A DNA stretch of 64,000 nt from Pseudomonadota bacterium (lineage in GTDB: Bacteria > Pseudomonadota > Gammaproteobacteria > Steroidobacterales > Steroidobacteraceae). Shown piece after piece: positions 44,110 through 53,969 of this stretch. Made by a program: the position numbers and the translations under genes. The stretch covers positions 62,001-126,000 of the forward strand of contig JAJYDK010000001.1 in NCBI GenBank assembly GCA_021777555.1, in the 5' to 3' direction. The notes under the pieces are model-generated. The model was not told the DNA's origin. It worked only from the letters and a program-made list of their open reading frames with translations, and did not search any database. Position 1 is the stretch's first letter. Each line of letters starts with the position of its first letter.

Positions 44110-46809
44110 TTATGCGGCCGAGCGCCGCTCGAGGGCTTTGCCGAGGTTGTCGCGCAGCCGCACGGCGGCCGCCTCGTCAAGCGGCCGTCCCTCGAGGTCG
44201 GTGATGTAGAACACGTCCTCGGCCCGCTCGCCCACGGTCATGATCTTGGCCGCCTGCAGCGCGATGCGCTCGGCGGTGAGCACCTTGCCCACATCGCACA
44301 GGAGGCCCGGACGGTCCCCGGCGGTGAGCTCGAGCACCGAGCGGCCGTTGCGCTCATCGGTGCTGAGGACGATCTGGGTCGGCGTGTGGAACAAGCGCAC
44401 CTGGCGGGGCGCCCGTCGATGCACCGCCAGGCTCTCCTGTGGCCGCTGCAGCGATCGCCACAGCGCCTGCTCGATCTCCTCCAGCCGGTCGGTGTCGGTG
44501 ATGGGCGCGCCATCGTCTTCCAGCACGTGGTAGAGGTCCAGACTGAATCCGTCCCCGGTCGGGGTGATGCGCGCATCGACCACGTTCAGGCCGAGCTGGT
44601 CGAGCACCGCGGTGGTGCGCGCGAATCCGTGGTGATGGGCGCGCGTGAAAATCAACACTGCGGTGGTGCCGCGCAGGCTCTGCGGATCGAGCGCGACCAG
44701 GGGCTCCTCGGAGTGCGGATCGCGCTCGGCGAGGTGGCGCGCATGCCAGGCGAGCTCCTCGGGCGAGTGCTGCAGGAAGTAGGCGGCGGAGAAGCGCGCC
44801 CAGTGACGCTCGATGTCGGCCGTGGGAATGCCCCGCTCGCTCATCAGCTTTCTCGCGGCCTCGCGCGTCTCGCGCACCAGCTGCTCCTCATCGATCGGCG
44901 TCTCGAGACCGCGGCGCAGCGCCCGCCGCACCCGCTGGTAGAAGTCCTGGAAGAGCGACGCCTTCCAGGAGTTCCACAGCTTCGGGTTGGTCGCGCGCAC
45001 ATCCGCGCAGGTGAGCACGTAGAGATAATCGAGATGGGCCTCATCGCCCACTTCCCGGGCGAAGGCGTTGATGACCTCCGGGTCGCCGATGTCCTGCTTC
45101 TGCGCGGTGAGGGAGAACCTCAGGTGATTGCGCACGAGCCACGCCACCCTGCGCGCGTCATAGGGGGAGAGCCCCTGCTCGAGGCAGAATGCCTCGGCGT
45201 CCACCGCTCCGAGCTCCGAGTGATCCCCGCCGCGCCCCTTGGCGATATCGTGGAAGAGCGCGGCGAGGTAAGCGACCTCGGGCCGCGGCAGCTGCTGCAT
45301 GATGCGCGATGCCTGCGGGAGCTCGTGATCGTAGCGGGCGATCGCGAAGCGCCTGAGGTTGCTCACCACGAACAGGGTGTGCGCATCCACCGTGTAGGCG
45401 TGGAACAGATCGTACTGCATGCGCCCGACGACGCGCCCGAAGGCCGGAATGTAGCGCCCGAGCACCCCGTAGGTGTTCATTCTGCGCAGCTCGTGGGTCA
45501 CCCCCACCGGGGCGCGCACGATCTCGAGAAAGAGCCGGTGGTGGCGCGGGTTCTGGCGGAATTCCTCATCGATCAGCCACAGGCTCCGCGCGACCGCCCG
45601 CATGGTCGAGGCGCGCACGCCCTTGATCTCGGGGTTCTGCTGCAGCAGCACGAACAGCTCGAGGAGCGCCGAGGGACTGCGCGCGAATACATCCTCGCTC
45701 ACCGCTTCGAGCGACCCGCAGCGCACCTGGAAGCGCGCGTTTAGCGGCCGCGGCGGCTCGTTCTCGGTGAGGATCGCCTCGCGGAACAGCTGCAGCAACA
45801 GCTCGTTGAGCAGACTCACGTCCTTGACGGTGCGGTAGTAGCGCTGCATGAACTGCTCGACCGCGAGCGTGTAGGAGGCGTCTTCGTAGCCGAAGGTCTG
45901 CGCCAGCCTGATCTGATGGTCGAACAGCAGGCGGTCCTCGCGGCGTCCGGTGAGGACGTGCAGCCCGAAGCGCACCTTCCAGAGGAACGAGCGCGCCTGC
46001 TTCAGGCGCCTGAGCTCGGCCACCGAGAGAAAGCCATGGTGCGCCAGCTCATCGAGCGTGTCGGATCCGAAGTGTCGCTTGGCGACCCAGGCGATGGTCT
46101 GGATGTCGCGCAGTCCTCCGGGGCCGGTCTTCACGTTGGGCTCGAGGTTGTAGGCGGTGTCATTCGCCTTCAGGTGCCGCTCGGCCTGCTCGTGCACCTT
46201 GGCCTCGAAGAAGTCCCGGACGGGCCAGATGCGCTCCGGTGAGAGCGCCTCGCGCATGCGCGCGAGCAGGGCCGCGTTGCCCGCGAGCAGCCGCGCCTCG
46301 ATCAGGGTCGTCATGACGCTGACATCGGCGGAGCTCTGTTCGGCGCATTCCTCGATGGTGCGCACACTGTGCCCGACCTCGAGGCCGATGTCCCAGAGGA
46401 ACGCGAGCAGGCGCTCGAGCGCGCCGCGCTCGGCGCCTTCCGGTGGCTGCGGCACGAGCAGCAGGATGTCGATGTCCGAGCACAGGTGCAGTTCACCGCG
46501 CCCGTAGCCGCCCACGGCGACCAGCGCCCAGGTGCTCATCGGGGCGATGGCCTGTGCGCGCCAGGCGGCCTGCAGCACCCGGTCGATGAGAGCGGCGCGC
46601 GCGTGCACCAGCGCTTCCACCGGCTCATCGGCGAGGAAGCGCGCCTTGAGCTCCTCGTGCGCCTGGTTGAGCACCTCGCGGAACCTCGCGGGCGCCTCGG
46701 GCGATTCTCCGAGCAGCTGAGGCAGGCGGGCGAGCAGCGGCCAGTCGGGCTCGCCCGGCGGTGCGGGCGTGCCGGTATCCTCCACGGGATCGGGGTCTGC
46801 GGCCACCAT
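44110..46809 (-). CDS. glnD: Bifunctional uridylyltransferase/uridylyl-removing enzyme GlnD
   Basis: An 899-residue nitrogen sensor that uridylylates PII at low glutamine and removes the group at high glutamine. The nucleotidyltransferase site is GGYGRGELHLCSDIDILL (about 98-115), the hydrolytic HD domain is near residue 515 (LFHDIAKGRGGDHSELG), and two ACT domains lie in the last 200 residues (TAVLIFTRAHHHGFARTTAV; VLELTAGDRPGLLCDVG). ATG 46809 follows the map stop by 5 bases; the open frame further upstream is antisense-free overlap with map and not used. The order map-glnD-dapC-dapD is common in gammaproteobacteria. Confidence 0.95.
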   Translation of the reverse strand: MVAADPDPVEDTGTPAPPGEPDWPLLARLPQLLGESPEAPARFREVLNQAHEELKARFLADEPVEALVHARAALIDRVLQAAWRAQAIAPMSTWALVAVGGYGRGELHLCSDIDILLLVPQPPEGAERGALERLLAFLWDIGLEVGHSVRTIEECAEQSSADVSVMTTLIEARLLAGNAALLARMREALSPERIWPVRDFFEAKVHEQAERHLKANDTAYNLEPNVKTGPGGLRDIQTIAWVAKRHFGSDTLDELAHHGFLSVAELRRLKQARSFLWKVRFGLHVLTGRREDRLLFDHQIRLAQTFGYEDASYTLAVEQFMQRYYRTVKDVSLLNELLLQLFREAILTENEPPRPLNARFQVRCGSLEAVSEDVFARSPSALLELFVLLQQNPEIKGVRASTMRAVARSLWLIDEEFRQNPRHHRLFLEIVRAPVGVTHELRRMNTYGVLGRYIPAFGRVVGRMQYDLFHAYTVDAHTLFVVSNLRRFAIARYDHELPQASRIMQQLPRPEVAYLAALFHDIAKGRGGDHSELGAVDAEAFCLEQGLSPYDARRVAWLVRNHLRFSLTAQKQDIGDPEVINAFAREVGDEAHLDYLYVLTCADVRATNPKLWNSWKASLFQDFYQRVRRALRRGLETPIDEEQLVRETREAARKLMSERGIPTADIERHWARFSAAYFLQHSPEELAWHARHLAERDPHSEEPLVALDPQSLRGTTAVLIFTRAHHHGFARTTAVLDQLGLNVVDARITPTGDGFSLDLYHVLEDDGAPITDTDRLEEIEQALWRSLQRPQESLAVHRRAPRQVRLFHTPTQIVLSTDERNGRSVLELTAGDRPGLLCDVGKVLTAERIALQAAKIMTVGERAEDVFYITDLEGRPLDEAAAVRLRDNLGKALERRSAA

Positions 46810-46814
46810 GGCGC

Positions 46815-47588
46815 TCAGTGCGCCCGCCGGTCGGCCGCCCCCAGAGTGAGCACCTCGTAGCCGGAGTCCGTCACCAGCACCGTGTGCTCCCATTGGGCCG
46901 AGAGGGAGTGATCCTTGGTGATGACGGTCCAGCCATCGGGGAGCAGGCGCACGTGGCGCTTGCCCGCGTTCACCATGGGCTCGATCGTGAAGGTCATGCC
47001 GCGCTCGAGCGTGAGCCCGGTGCCGGGCTCCCCGTAGTGCAGTACCTGCGGATCCTCGTGATACACCCGTCCGATGCCATGGCCACAGTACTCGCGCACC
47101 ACGGAGTAATTGTTGAGTTCGACGAAGGTCTGGATGGCATGTCCGATGTCCCCGAGGCGCGCCCCCGGGCGCACGACCTCGATGCCGCGCCACATCGCCT
47201 CGAAGCACCTCTCGGCGAGCCGCTGGGCGTGGGGGGGCGGTTTGCCGACGAAGTACATCCGGCTGGTGTCGCCGTGGAATCCGTCGCGGATCACCGTGAC
47301 GTCGATGTTGACCATGTCGCCCGCCTTCAGCCGCTTGTCGTTTGGAATGCCGTGGCAGACGACGTGATTGACCGAGGTGCAGATGGTCTTGGGGAAGCCC
47401 CTGTAGTTGAGGTTCGCGGGGATCGAGCGCTGCACCTCGACGATGTAGTCGTGGCAGAGGCGATCGAGTTCCTCGGTGGTGACCCCGGGAACCACGTGCT
47501 CGGCGATCATGTCCAGCACTTCGGCCGCCAGCCGGCCGGCGATGCGCATCTTCTCCTGCTCTTCGGGCGACTTGATGGTGACGTGCAT
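46815..47588 (-). CDS. map: Methionine aminopeptidase type I
   Basis: A 257-residue metalloprotease removing N-terminal Met. The five metal ligands sit in VNIDVTVIRDGFHGDTSRMY (two Asp), YCGHGIGRVYHEDP (His), TFTIEPMVN (Glu) and SAQWEHTVLVT (Glu). ATG 47588 gives MHVTIKSPEEQEKMRIAGRL with GGAAGA upstream. It is divergent from rpsB, as usual, with a 238-base intergenic region holding the rpsB promoter and two hairpins. Confidence 0.95.
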   Translation of the reverse strand: MHVTIKSPEEQEKMRIAGRLAAEVLDMIAEHVVPGVTTEELDRLCHDYIVEVQRSIPANLNYRGFPKTICTSVNHVVCHGIPNDKRLKAGDMVNIDVTVIRDGFHGDTSRMYFVGKPPPHAQRLAERCFEAMWRGIEVVRPGARLGDIGHAIQTFVELNNYSVVREYCGHGIGRVYHEDPQVLHYGEPGTGLTLERGMTFTIEPMVNAGKRHVRLLPDGWTVITKDHSLSAQWEHTVLVTDSGYEVLTLGAADRRAH

Positions 47589-47624
47589 GAATCTTCCAGA
47601 AAGGCTCGAACCGAAGCCCAGACC

Positions 47625-47653
47625 GCGCCCCCGGCGGATGTCGCCGGGGGCGC
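47625..47653. other. Perfect 12-bp GC hairpin between map and rpsB
   Basis: GCGCCCCCGGCG, loop GATGT, CGCCGGGGGCGC. It lies upstream of the rpsB promoter and in the presumed leader of map, with no T-run. Function is unknown; it may insulate the divergent units or fold in the map mRNA. Confidence 0.5.
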
Positions 47654-47663
47654 GCGCAAGACG

Positions 47664-47692
47664 TTGTTCAGGCGAGGGCTTCATGGTATAAA
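47664..47692 (+). promoter_or_regulatory. rpsB promoter
   Basis: TTGTTC (47664-47669), 17-base spacer, TATAAA (47687-47692): a good sigma-70 promoter, followed by a GC-rich discriminator (GCGCGG) typical of stringently controlled ribosomal genes. It drives rpsB-tsf. Confidence 0.75.
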
Positions 47693-47752
47693 GCGCGGCC
47701 TTTTTTGGCAATCAACCCACACGCGCATCACAGCTTTCGCAGACTGGGTGTT

Positions 47753-47779
47753 CCGTCCTCGGCCCTCGGGCCCGGACGG
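47753..47779 (+). promoter_or_regulatory. rpsB leader hairpin
   Basis: In the roughly 125-base rpsB leader, CCGTCC pairs with GGACGG around an inner GGCC-CTCG-GGCC stem. Gammaproteobacterial rpsB mRNAs carry an S2-binding leader; this hairpin is a candidate for that element, without a sequence match I can confirm. Confidence 0.4.
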
Positions 47780-47826
47780 GATGGCTGCGGAGATGCGCGG
47801 AGGCTCAACCCAACGAGGAGATTCTC

Positions 47827-48819
47827 ATGCCTGGCGTGTCCATGCGACAGATGCTGGAAGCGGGGGTCCATTTCGGACACCAGACCCGCTTCTGGAACCC
47901 GAAGATGGCTCCCTATATCTTCGGCGAGCGCAACAAGATCCACATCATCAATCTCGAGAAGACGCAGCCCCTGTATACGCAGGCGGCGCAGTTCGTGAAG
48001 GGCGTGGCGGCCGACGGCGGCCGGGTGCTGTTCGTCGGCACCAAGCGCTCCGCCCGCGAGTCGATCCAGAAGGAAGCCGACCGCTCCGGCCAGCCCTATG
48101 TCAACCAGCGCTGGCTGGGCGGCATGCTCACGAACTTCAAGACCATCCGCCAGTCGATCAAGCGCCTGGAAGAGATCACCGATCTCTCGGCCTCCGGCGC
48201 GATCGAGAAGCGCGGCAAGAAGGAAGCCACCCAGCTGCGCCGAGAGCGGGAAAAGCTCGAGAGGAGCCTGGGCGGCATCAGGCACATGGAGTCCCTCCCG
48301 GATGCGCTGTTCGTGGTCGACGTCGGCCATGAGAAGCTCGCCATCGATGAGGCGCGCAAGCTCGGCATCCCGGTGGTCGCCGTGGTCGACACGAATTGCT
48401 CGCCCGATGGGATCGATTACGTGATCCCGGGCAACGATGACGCCATGCGGGCGATTCAGCTCTACGCCACCGGCATCGCCGATGCGGTGCTCGAAGGCCG
48501 GGAATCGGTTCCGACCGTCGTGGTGGGCGAGGACGAGTTCGTCGAGCTCGACGAGGCCGGTAATCCGCGCAAGAAGGGGGCCCGGGGCAAGCCCAGACCC
48601 GCCGCGGCGGTCCGCGCCCGCAAGCCCGCGCCAGGCCGTCGCCGCCCGCCGGCCGTGAAGGTTCCCGCTGCCGTGGGGACCGCGGAGGTCGCCGTCGACG
48701 ATGAGGCCCTCGAGGGGGCCGTGCCGGAAGTCGCCGCCTCGGGCGGCACGGGCACCACGCCCGCGAGCGTCAGCCGCCGTCCGAGCGGACCCGCCCGCCG
48801 CAAGGGCAGGGGCGAGTGA
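47827..48819 (+). CDS. rpsB: 30S ribosomal protein S2 with long C-terminal extension
   Basis: A 330-residue S2. The core ([74 protein letters not shown]) is canonical and ends near residue 235. About 90 further residues form a basic then acidic, Pro/Ala/Gly-rich tail ([20 protein letters not shown], later [15 protein letters not shown]) absent from E. coli S2. GAGGAG precedes ATG 47827. Cotranscribed with tsf. Confidence 0.95.
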   Translation: MPGVSMRQMLEAGVHFGHQTRFWNPKMAPYIFGERNKIHIINLEKTQPLYTQAAQFVKGVAADGGRVLFVGTKRSARESIQKEADRSGQPYVNQRWLGGMLTNFKTIRQSIKRLEEITDLSASGAIEKRGKKEATQLRREREKLERSLGGIRHMESLPDALFVVDVGHEKLAIDEARKLGIPVVAVVDTNCSPDGIDYVIPGNDDAMRAIQLYATGIADAVLEGRESVPTVVVGEDEFVELDEAGNPRKKGARGKPRPAAAVRARKPAPGRRRPPAVKVPAAVGTAEVAVDDEALEGAVPEVAASGGTGTTPASVSRRPSGPARRKGRGE

Positions 48820-48824
48820 CGGAC

Positions 48825-49718
48825 ATGAGCATCACCGCAGAAACCGTCAAGCAGCTGCGCGAGCGCACCGGCGCCGGCATGATGGAGTGCAAGAAGGCGC
48901 TGCTCGAGACCGGCGGCGACCTCGATTCGGCCGCCGAGCTCATGCGTAAGCAGGGCCTGGCCAAAGCCGACAAGAAGGCGACTCGCATCGCCGCCGAAGG
49001 GGTCATCGCCATCGCTCGTGCCGCCGACGGCAAGGCGGCGGCCATGGTGGAGGTCAACTGCGAGACCGATTTCGTCGCGCGGGAGCAGGATTTTCGCGCC
49101 TTCTCGCAGGCGGTCGCGGAGCGCGCGGTGGCCGAGCGTCCCGCGAGCCTCGAGGCGCTGCTGACGGCGAAGCTCGATGTCGAGACGGTCGAGGAGCGCC
49201 GGCGCTCGCTCGTGGCCAAGATCGGGGAGAACATCGGCGTGCGGCGCGTCGCGCGGCTCGAGGCCCCGGCGCACCTGGGGGCGTACCTGCATGGCACGCG
49301 GATCGGCGCGCTCATCGCCCTGAAGGGCGGGACGGCCGAGCTCGCGCATGACCTGGCGATGCACGTCGCGGCCAGCAATCCCCGCTACCTCTCGACTCGG
49401 GAGGTGCCGAAGGACGTGATGGACAAGGAGCGCGAGATCCTCACCCAGCAGGCGCAAGGGGAGGGTAAGCCGCCCGAGATCGTCGCCAAGATGGTGGAAG
49501 GCCGCTTGCGCAAGTCGCTCGGCGAGGTCACGCTCCTCGGCCAGCCGTTCGTCAAGGATCCGGACACGACGGTCGAGAAGCTTCTGAAGGGCGCTGGCGC
49601 CGAGGTCATTGCGTTCGAGCGCTTCGAAGTCGGCGCGGGCATCGAAAAGAAGCAGGAGGACTTCGTCGCCGAGGTCATGGCTCAGGTCAAGGGCTCGAGT
49701 GGCCCGGCCAGGGCCTAG
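48825..49718 (+). CDS. tsf: Elongation factor Ts
   Basis: A 297-residue nucleotide exchange factor for EF-Tu. The N-terminal UBA-like domain ([20 protein letters not shown], then [13 protein letters not shown]) and the core motif [13 protein letters not shown] are conserved, as is the C-terminal GQPFVKDP. I choose ATG 48825 ([16 protein letters not shown]), five bases after the rpsB stop; GTG 48816 is in frame but overlaps rpsB. Confidence 0.95.
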   Translation: MSITAETVKQLRERTGAGMMECKKALLETGGDLDSAAELMRKQGLAKADKKATRIAAEGVIAIARAADGKAAAMVEVNCETDFVAREQDFRAFSQAVAERAVAERPASLEALLTAKLDVETVEERRRSLVAKIGENIGVRRVARLEAPAHLGAYLHGTRIGALIALKGGTAELAHDLAMHVAASNPRYLSTREVPKDVMDKEREILTQQAQGEGKPPEIVAKMVEGRLRKSLGEVTLLGQPFVKDPDTTVEKLLKGAGAEVIAFERFEVGAGIEKKQEDFVAEVMAQVKGSSGPARA

Positions 49719-49760
49719 GACGCGCTCTTCCCGGTCCGCGACCGGATCGCGGCCGTGAAA

Positions 49761-49790
49761 CATGGCGCGAGGCGCCATGCCCCAAAGGGG
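49761..49790 (+). terminator. Hairpins between tsf and pyrH (possible weak terminator)
   Basis: CATGGCGC, loop GAG, GCGCCATG (49761-49779) is a perfect 8-bp stem, followed at once by CCCC-AAA-GGGG. No proper T-run, so termination would be partial or factor-dependent; attenuation between tsf and pyrH is possible. Confidence 0.45.
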
Positions 49791-49842
49791 TGCGATTTAA
49801 CACAACGGGAGCCCGGTCCCCGGCCCGAGTGAAGGTTGGCGC

Positions 49843-50574
49843 ATGGCGATCGAAAATACCAAGCCCCGCTATTCCCGCGTCCTCGTGAAGCTCTCCGGCG
49901 AAGCCCTGATGGGCCAGGGGGAGTACGGCATCGAGCCGAGCATGCTCAAGCGCATCGCGGTGGAGCTCGAGGAGATCGTCGGCTCCGGGGTGCAGCTGGC
50001 GGTGGTCATCGGGGGCGGCAACATCTTCCGGGGCGCCGGGCTCGCCCGTGACGGCATGGACCGGGTGACCGCCGATCACATGGGGATGCTCGCCACCGTC
50101 ATGAACGCGCTCGCGATGCAGGATGCGCTCGAGAGCCGCGGGCTGCATGCGCGCGTGATGTCCGCCATCCGCATCAACGAGGTCTGCGAGGACTACATCC
50201 GCCGGCGCGCCGTGCGTCATCTCGAGAAGGGCCGGGTGGTCATCTGCGCCGCCGGCACCGGCAACCCCTTCTTCACCACGGACACCGCCGCGGCGCTGCG
50301 CGCGATCGAAATCGAAGCGCAGGTGCTGCTCAAGGCGACCAAGGTCGACGGGGTGTATTCCGAGGACCCGATGCGCAACCCCGCCGCGGTCCGCTATCCG
50401 CGTCTGACTTTCGACCGGGTGCTCGCCGAGAAGCTCAATGTGATGGACGCCACCGCCATCGTCATGTGCCGCGACAACCGTCTGCCTTTGCAGATCTTCA
50501 ATCTCAACCATCCGGGCGATCTGCCGCGCATCGTGCGTGGCGAGGATCTCGGGACCGTCGTGACCTGCGAGTAA
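49843..50574 (+). CDS. pyrH: UMP kinase
   Basis: A 243-residue bacterial-type UMP kinase of the amino acid kinase fold, making UDP from [30 protein letters not shown], the [20 protein letters not shown] segment and [13 protein letters not shown] are diagnostic. ATG 49843 begins [20 protein letters not shown]. It stands between tsf and frr as in most bacteria. Confidence 0.95.
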   Translation: MAIENTKPRYSRVLVKLSGEALMGQGEYGIEPSMLKRIAVELEEIVGSGVQLAVVIGGGNIFRGAGLARDGMDRVTADHMGMLATVMNALAMQDALESRGLHARVMSAIRINEVCEDYIRRRAVRHLEKGRVVICAAGTGNPFFTTDTAAALRAIEIEAQVLLKATKVDGVYSEDPMRNPAAVRYPRLTFDRVLAEKLNVMDATAIVMCRDNRLPLQIFNLNHPGDLPRIVRGEDLGTVVTCE

Positions 50575-50598
50575 GCGGCGGCGGCCTGGAGAGTGACA

Positions 50599-51156
50599 AT
50601 GCTCGAAGACATCAAGAAAGACGCGCGCGAGCGCATGGCCAAGTGCGTGCAGACCTTCCAGTCGGACCTGAGGAAGCTGCGCACCGGCAGGGCGCATCCG
50701 AGCCTGATCGAGCACCTCAAGGTCGATTACTACGGCTCCGAGGTGCCCCTGCAGCAGGTGGCCAGCATCGCCGTCGAGGACGGGCGCACGCTGGTCATCT
50801 CCCCGTGGGAGAAGGGCGTCGTGCAGGCCATCGAGAAGGCCATCTTCAAGTCGGATCTGGGACTGACCCCCATGACGGCGGGCACGATCATCCGCATTCC
50901 CATGCCGCCGCTCACCGAGGAGCGCCGGCGCGAGATCACCAAGGTCTTGAAGGCGGACGCGGAAGGCGCGCGTGTCGCGGTACGCAACGTGCGGCGCGAT
51001 GTCATGAATGACGTCAAGGAGATGCTGAAGGAGAAGCTCGTCTCCCAGGACGATGAGCGGCGCGCCGAGGCGGACATCCAGAAGCTCACCGACAAGCACG
51101 TCGCCGACATCGAACAGCTTCTGGTGGCCAAGGAAAAGGAAGTCATGCAAGTCTGA
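50599..51156 (+). CDS. frr: Ribosome recycling factor
   Basis: A 185-residue protein that with EF-G splits post-termination ribosomes; the length is exactly the family norm. LRTGRAHPSLIEHLKVDYYG and the helical C-terminus (LTDKHVADIEQLLVAKEKEV) are typical. ATG 50599 has TGGAG about seven bases upstream. The stop overlaps the uppS start (TGATG). Confidence 0.95.
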   Translation: MLEDIKKDARERMAKCVQTFQSDLRKLRTGRAHPSLIEHLKVDYYGSEVPLQQVASIAVEDGRTLVISPWEKGVVQAIEKAIFKSDLGLTPMTAGTIIRIPMPPLTEERRREITKVLKADAEGARVAVRNVRRDVMNDVKEMLKEKLVSQDDERRAEADIQKLTDKHVADIEQLLVAKEKEVMQV

Positions 51157-51932
51157 TGACCCGCGCCGACTCCCATAACACCATGCCCGCCGGCCTGCCG
51201 CGCCATATCGCGATCACCATGGACGGCAATGGACGGTGGGCCGCTGCGCGCGGACTCAGCCGCTCCTCGGGTCACAAGGCGGGGCTCACGCCCGTCAGGC
51301 TGTGTGTGGAGGAGTGCTCGCGGCTCGGGGTCGAGGCGCTCACCCTGTTCGCTTTCTCGAGCGAGAACTGGTCTCGGCCGGCCGATGAGGTGGCGAGCCT
51401 GATGGGACTGTTCCTGAGCGCGATCGACGGGGAGGTCGAAGAGCTCGACCGCAAGGGAGTGCGGCTGCGCATCATTGGCCACCGCCAGGCGCTCTCGGTG
51501 CGGCTGCAGGCGCAGATCGGGGCCGCCGAGCGGCGCACCGCCGCCAACCCGGGATTGAAGCTGCAGATCGCCGTGAGCTACGGGGGGCGATGGGATATCG
51601 TGCAGGCGGCGCGCAAGCTCGCCGCGCAGTGCGCGAGCGGGGCGTTGCAGCCCGCGCAGATCGATGAGCGGCGCTTTGCCGCGGCGCTCGAGCTGGGTGA
51701 CCTTGCGGACGCGGATCTCCTGATCCGCACCGGAGGCGAGCACCGCATCAGCAACTTCCTCCTGTGGCACCTGGCCTACGCCGAGCTCTACTTCAGCGAC
51801 CGCCTGTGGCCGGACTTCGATCTCGCCGAGCTCACCCGGGCGCTCGAGTTCTTTGCCGGACGCGAGCGGCGCTTCGGCCTCACCGGCGGGCAGGTTCACT
51901 CGGCTGAGCGCGCGGAGGTGCACCAGAGATGA
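51156..51932 (+). CDS. uppS: Undecaprenyl diphosphate synthase (cis-prenyltransferase)
   Basis: A 258-residue enzyme making the C55 lipid carrier for peptidoglycan and O-antigen. IAITMDGNGRWAAARG carries the catalytic Asp; FAFSSENWSRP, NPGLKLQIAVSYGGRWDI and LLIRTGGEHRISNFLLW are signatures. The usual second motif reads HKAGLTPVR. Start ATG 51156 overlaps the frr stop; a second Met at residue 10 is possible. Confidence 0.95.
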   Translation: MTRADSHNTMPAGLPRHIAITMDGNGRWAAARGLSRSSGHKAGLTPVRLCVEECSRLGVEALTLFAFSSENWSRPADEVASLMGLFLSAIDGEVEELDRKGVRLRIIGHRQALSVRLQAQIGAAERRTAANPGLKLQIAVSYGGRWDIVQAARKLAAQCASGALQPAQIDERRFAAALELGDLADADLLIRTGGEHRISNFLLWHLAYAELYFSDRLWPDFDLAELTRALEFFAGRERRFGLTGGQVHSAERAEVHQR

Positions 51933-51945
51933 AAGCGCCACCTCC

Positions 51946-52758
51946 GTGACCGACTCACTGCGCAAGCGCATCATCACCGCCGCCATCCTGATCGCCGTGC
52001 TGCTCATCGTGCTGCTGGCGATGCCGGCCGCTGCGACGGTGGGCCTGCTCACGCTCACGGTGCTCGCGGGCGCGTGGGAGTGGTCGGCCTTTCTCAAGGC
52101 GCCCGGGTGGTGGCCCCGCGCGCTCTATGTGCTGCTCGTGGCGCTGCTGCTGCCGCTGGCCTGGCTCGCGAGCCGGCATCGGGCCGGGCTGCGTCTCGTG
52201 CTCGAGGGGGCCTTCCTCTGGTGGCTGGTGGCGCTCGGCTGGATCGTCCTCGCGCCGCATCGGGTGCGCAGCTGGTCGGCGGGGCTCGCCGGCCTGTGCG
52301 CGCTGGTGCCGGCCTGGATGGCGCTGGTGCGCCTGCGCCTCGCCTCGGGGCGGGGCGCCGAGTGGGTGCTGTTCGCGCTGCTGCTCGTCTGGGCGGCGGA
52401 CATCGGGGCCTATTTCGTCGGGCGCTTTTTCGGCCGGGTGCATCTGGCGCCCGAGGTGTCCCCCGGGAAGACCTGGGAAGGGGTGGCGGGCGGGATCGCC
52501 GCCAGCGTCCCCGTGGCGATCGGCGGCAGCCTCTGGTTCCGGTTGCCGCCGGGCGCCTTCGTGGGGGTATGCCTCGCGGCGGTCGGGTTTTCCATCGTGG
52601 GGGATCTCACCGAGAGCCTGCTGAAACGCTTCGCCGGGATGAAGGACAGCGGTACCCTCTTCCCGGGGCACGGCGGCGTCATGGACCGAATCGACAGTCT
52701 GACGGGCGCGGCGCCGGTGCTGCTGCTCGGTCTCACTTTTTTGGGAGTCCTGCCATGA
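51946..52758 (+). CDS. cdsA: Phosphatidate cytidylyltransferase
   Basis: A 270-residue inner-membrane enzyme making CDP-diacylglycerol for all phospholipids. About seven helices, the [14 protein letters not shown] loop and the C-terminal signature [19 protein letters not shown] followed by [14 protein letters not shown] are diagnostic. I start at GTG 51946 ([12 protein letters not shown]), which fits the family N-terminus; the ribosome site is weak, so coupling to uppS (14 bases upstream) is likely. The stop overlaps dxr (ATGA). Confidence 0.93.
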   Translation: MTDSLRKRIITAAILIAVLLIVLLAMPAAATVGLLTLTVLAGAWEWSAFLKAPGWWPRALYVLLVALLLPLAWLASRHRAGLRLVLEGAFLWWLVALGWIVLAPHRVRSWSAGLAGLCALVPAWMALVRLRLASGRGAEWVLFALLLVWAADIGAYFVGRFFGRVHLAPEVSPGKTWEGVAGGIAASVPVAIGGSLWFRLPPGAFVGVCLAAVGFSIVGDLTESLLKRFAGMKDSGTLFPGHGGVMDRIDSLTGAAPVLLLGLTFLGVLP

Positions 52759-53969
52759 TCGGCGTGGTCGTTCTCGGTTCCACCGGCTCGATCGGCGAGA
52801 GCACCCTCGATGTGCTCGATCGCCATCCGGATCGTTTCCGCCTGGTCGGGATCGGCGCTCACACGAGCGTCGAGAAGCTCGCCCAGCAGATTCTGCGTTA
52901 CCGGCCCGCCTATGCGGCGCTCGCCGACGAGCGCGCCGCGCGCGAGCTCGCCGCCCGGCTGGGAGGTGCGGCGCCCGAGACCCGTCTGCTCTCAGGTCCC
53001 GAGGCGCTCATGGAGCTGGCGACCCTGCCCGAGGCGCAGTGCGTGATGGCGGCGATCGTGGGGGCGGCGGGATTGCCCTCGACGCTCGCGGCCGCACACG
53101 CCGGCAAGCGCCTGCTGCTCGCGAACAAGGAATCGCTCGTGATGTCCGGCCCCTTGCTGATGGATGCCGTGCGCGAGGGCGGGGCCACGCTCCTGCCGAT
53201 CGACAGCGAGCACAATGCGATCTTTCAATGTCTGCCGCCCGGCTCGCACGCCGGAGAGACACCGGCGGGCGTGCGACGGGTGCTGCTCACCGCATCGGGC
53301 GGGCCGTTCCGCGACGCGACGCCGGAGGTGATCGCGGCGGCCACCCCGGAGGCGGCGGTCGCGCACCCGAACTGGGTGATGGGCCGCAAGATCTCCGTCG
53401 ACTCGGCGACGCTCATGAACAAGGGCCTCGAGCTCATCGAGGCGTGTTTCCTCTTCGCGCTGACGCCCGAGCGGGTGGAGATCGTCATCCATCCGCAGAG
53501 CATCATTCATTCCCTGGTCGAGTACGTGGACGGATCGCTCCTCGCGCAGCTCGGCTCGCCGGATATGCGCACGCCGATCGCGCACGCGCTCGCCTGGCCC
53601 GAGCGCATGGCCTCGGGCGTGGCGTTTCTCGATCTCGTGAAGACGGCGCGACTCGATTTCCGCGCCCCGGATTTCGAGCGATTCCGCTGTCTCGCGCTCG
53701 CCCAGTCGGCGGCGCGCGCCGGCGGCTTGGCGCCGGTGGTGCTCAATGCCGCCAACGAGATCGCCGTGCAGGCCTTCCTCGAGCGCCAGTTGAACTTTCC
53801 CGGCATCGCCTCGGTCATTGAGGATGTGATCACACGCTCGCCTGCGGGAAGTATCGGCGGTTTGGATGACGTCTTGGCCGCCGATGCCGAGGCGCGGCAG
53901 CGCGCGCGCGAATGTATCGAGGCCGGCTTCGGCACGGCGGCGCGTTCCTACGGGGGCGCCACGGCATGA
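52755..53969 (+). CDS. dxr: 1-deoxy-D-xylulose 5-phosphate reductoisomerase
   Basis: A 404-residue NADPH enzyme, second step of the MEP isoprenoid pathway, which feeds UppS. The NADPH site [28 protein letters not shown], the metal/substrate segment [24 protein letters not shown] and [20 protein letters not shown] are all present. ATG 52755 overlaps the cdsA stop, with GGGAG upstream; the long open frame before it is a shadow over cdsA. Its own stop overlaps rseP (ATGA). Confidence 0.95.
   Translation: MIGVVVLGSTGSIGESTLDVLDRHPDRFRLVGIGAHTSVEKLAQQILRYRPAYAALADERAARELAARLGGAAPETRLLSGPEALMELATLPEAQCVMAAIVGAAGLPSTLAAAHAGKRLLLANKESLVMSGPLLMDAVREGGATLLPIDSEHNAIFQCLPPGSHAGETPAGVRRVLLTASGGPFRDATPEVIAAATPEAAVAHPNWVMGRKISVDSATLMNKGLELIEACFLFALTPERVEIVIHPQSIIHSLVEYVDGSLLAQLGSPDMRTPIAHALAWPERMASGVAFLDLVKTARLDFRAPDFERFRCLALAQSAARAGGLAPVVLNAANEIAVQAFLERQLNFPGIASVIEDVITRSPAGSIGGLDDVLAADAEARQRARECIEAGFGTAARSYGGATA

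Noticed and set aside
43903-45744. A 613-residue plus-strand frame across glnD
   Set aside because: Antisense to GlnD, which has all its catalytic motifs.
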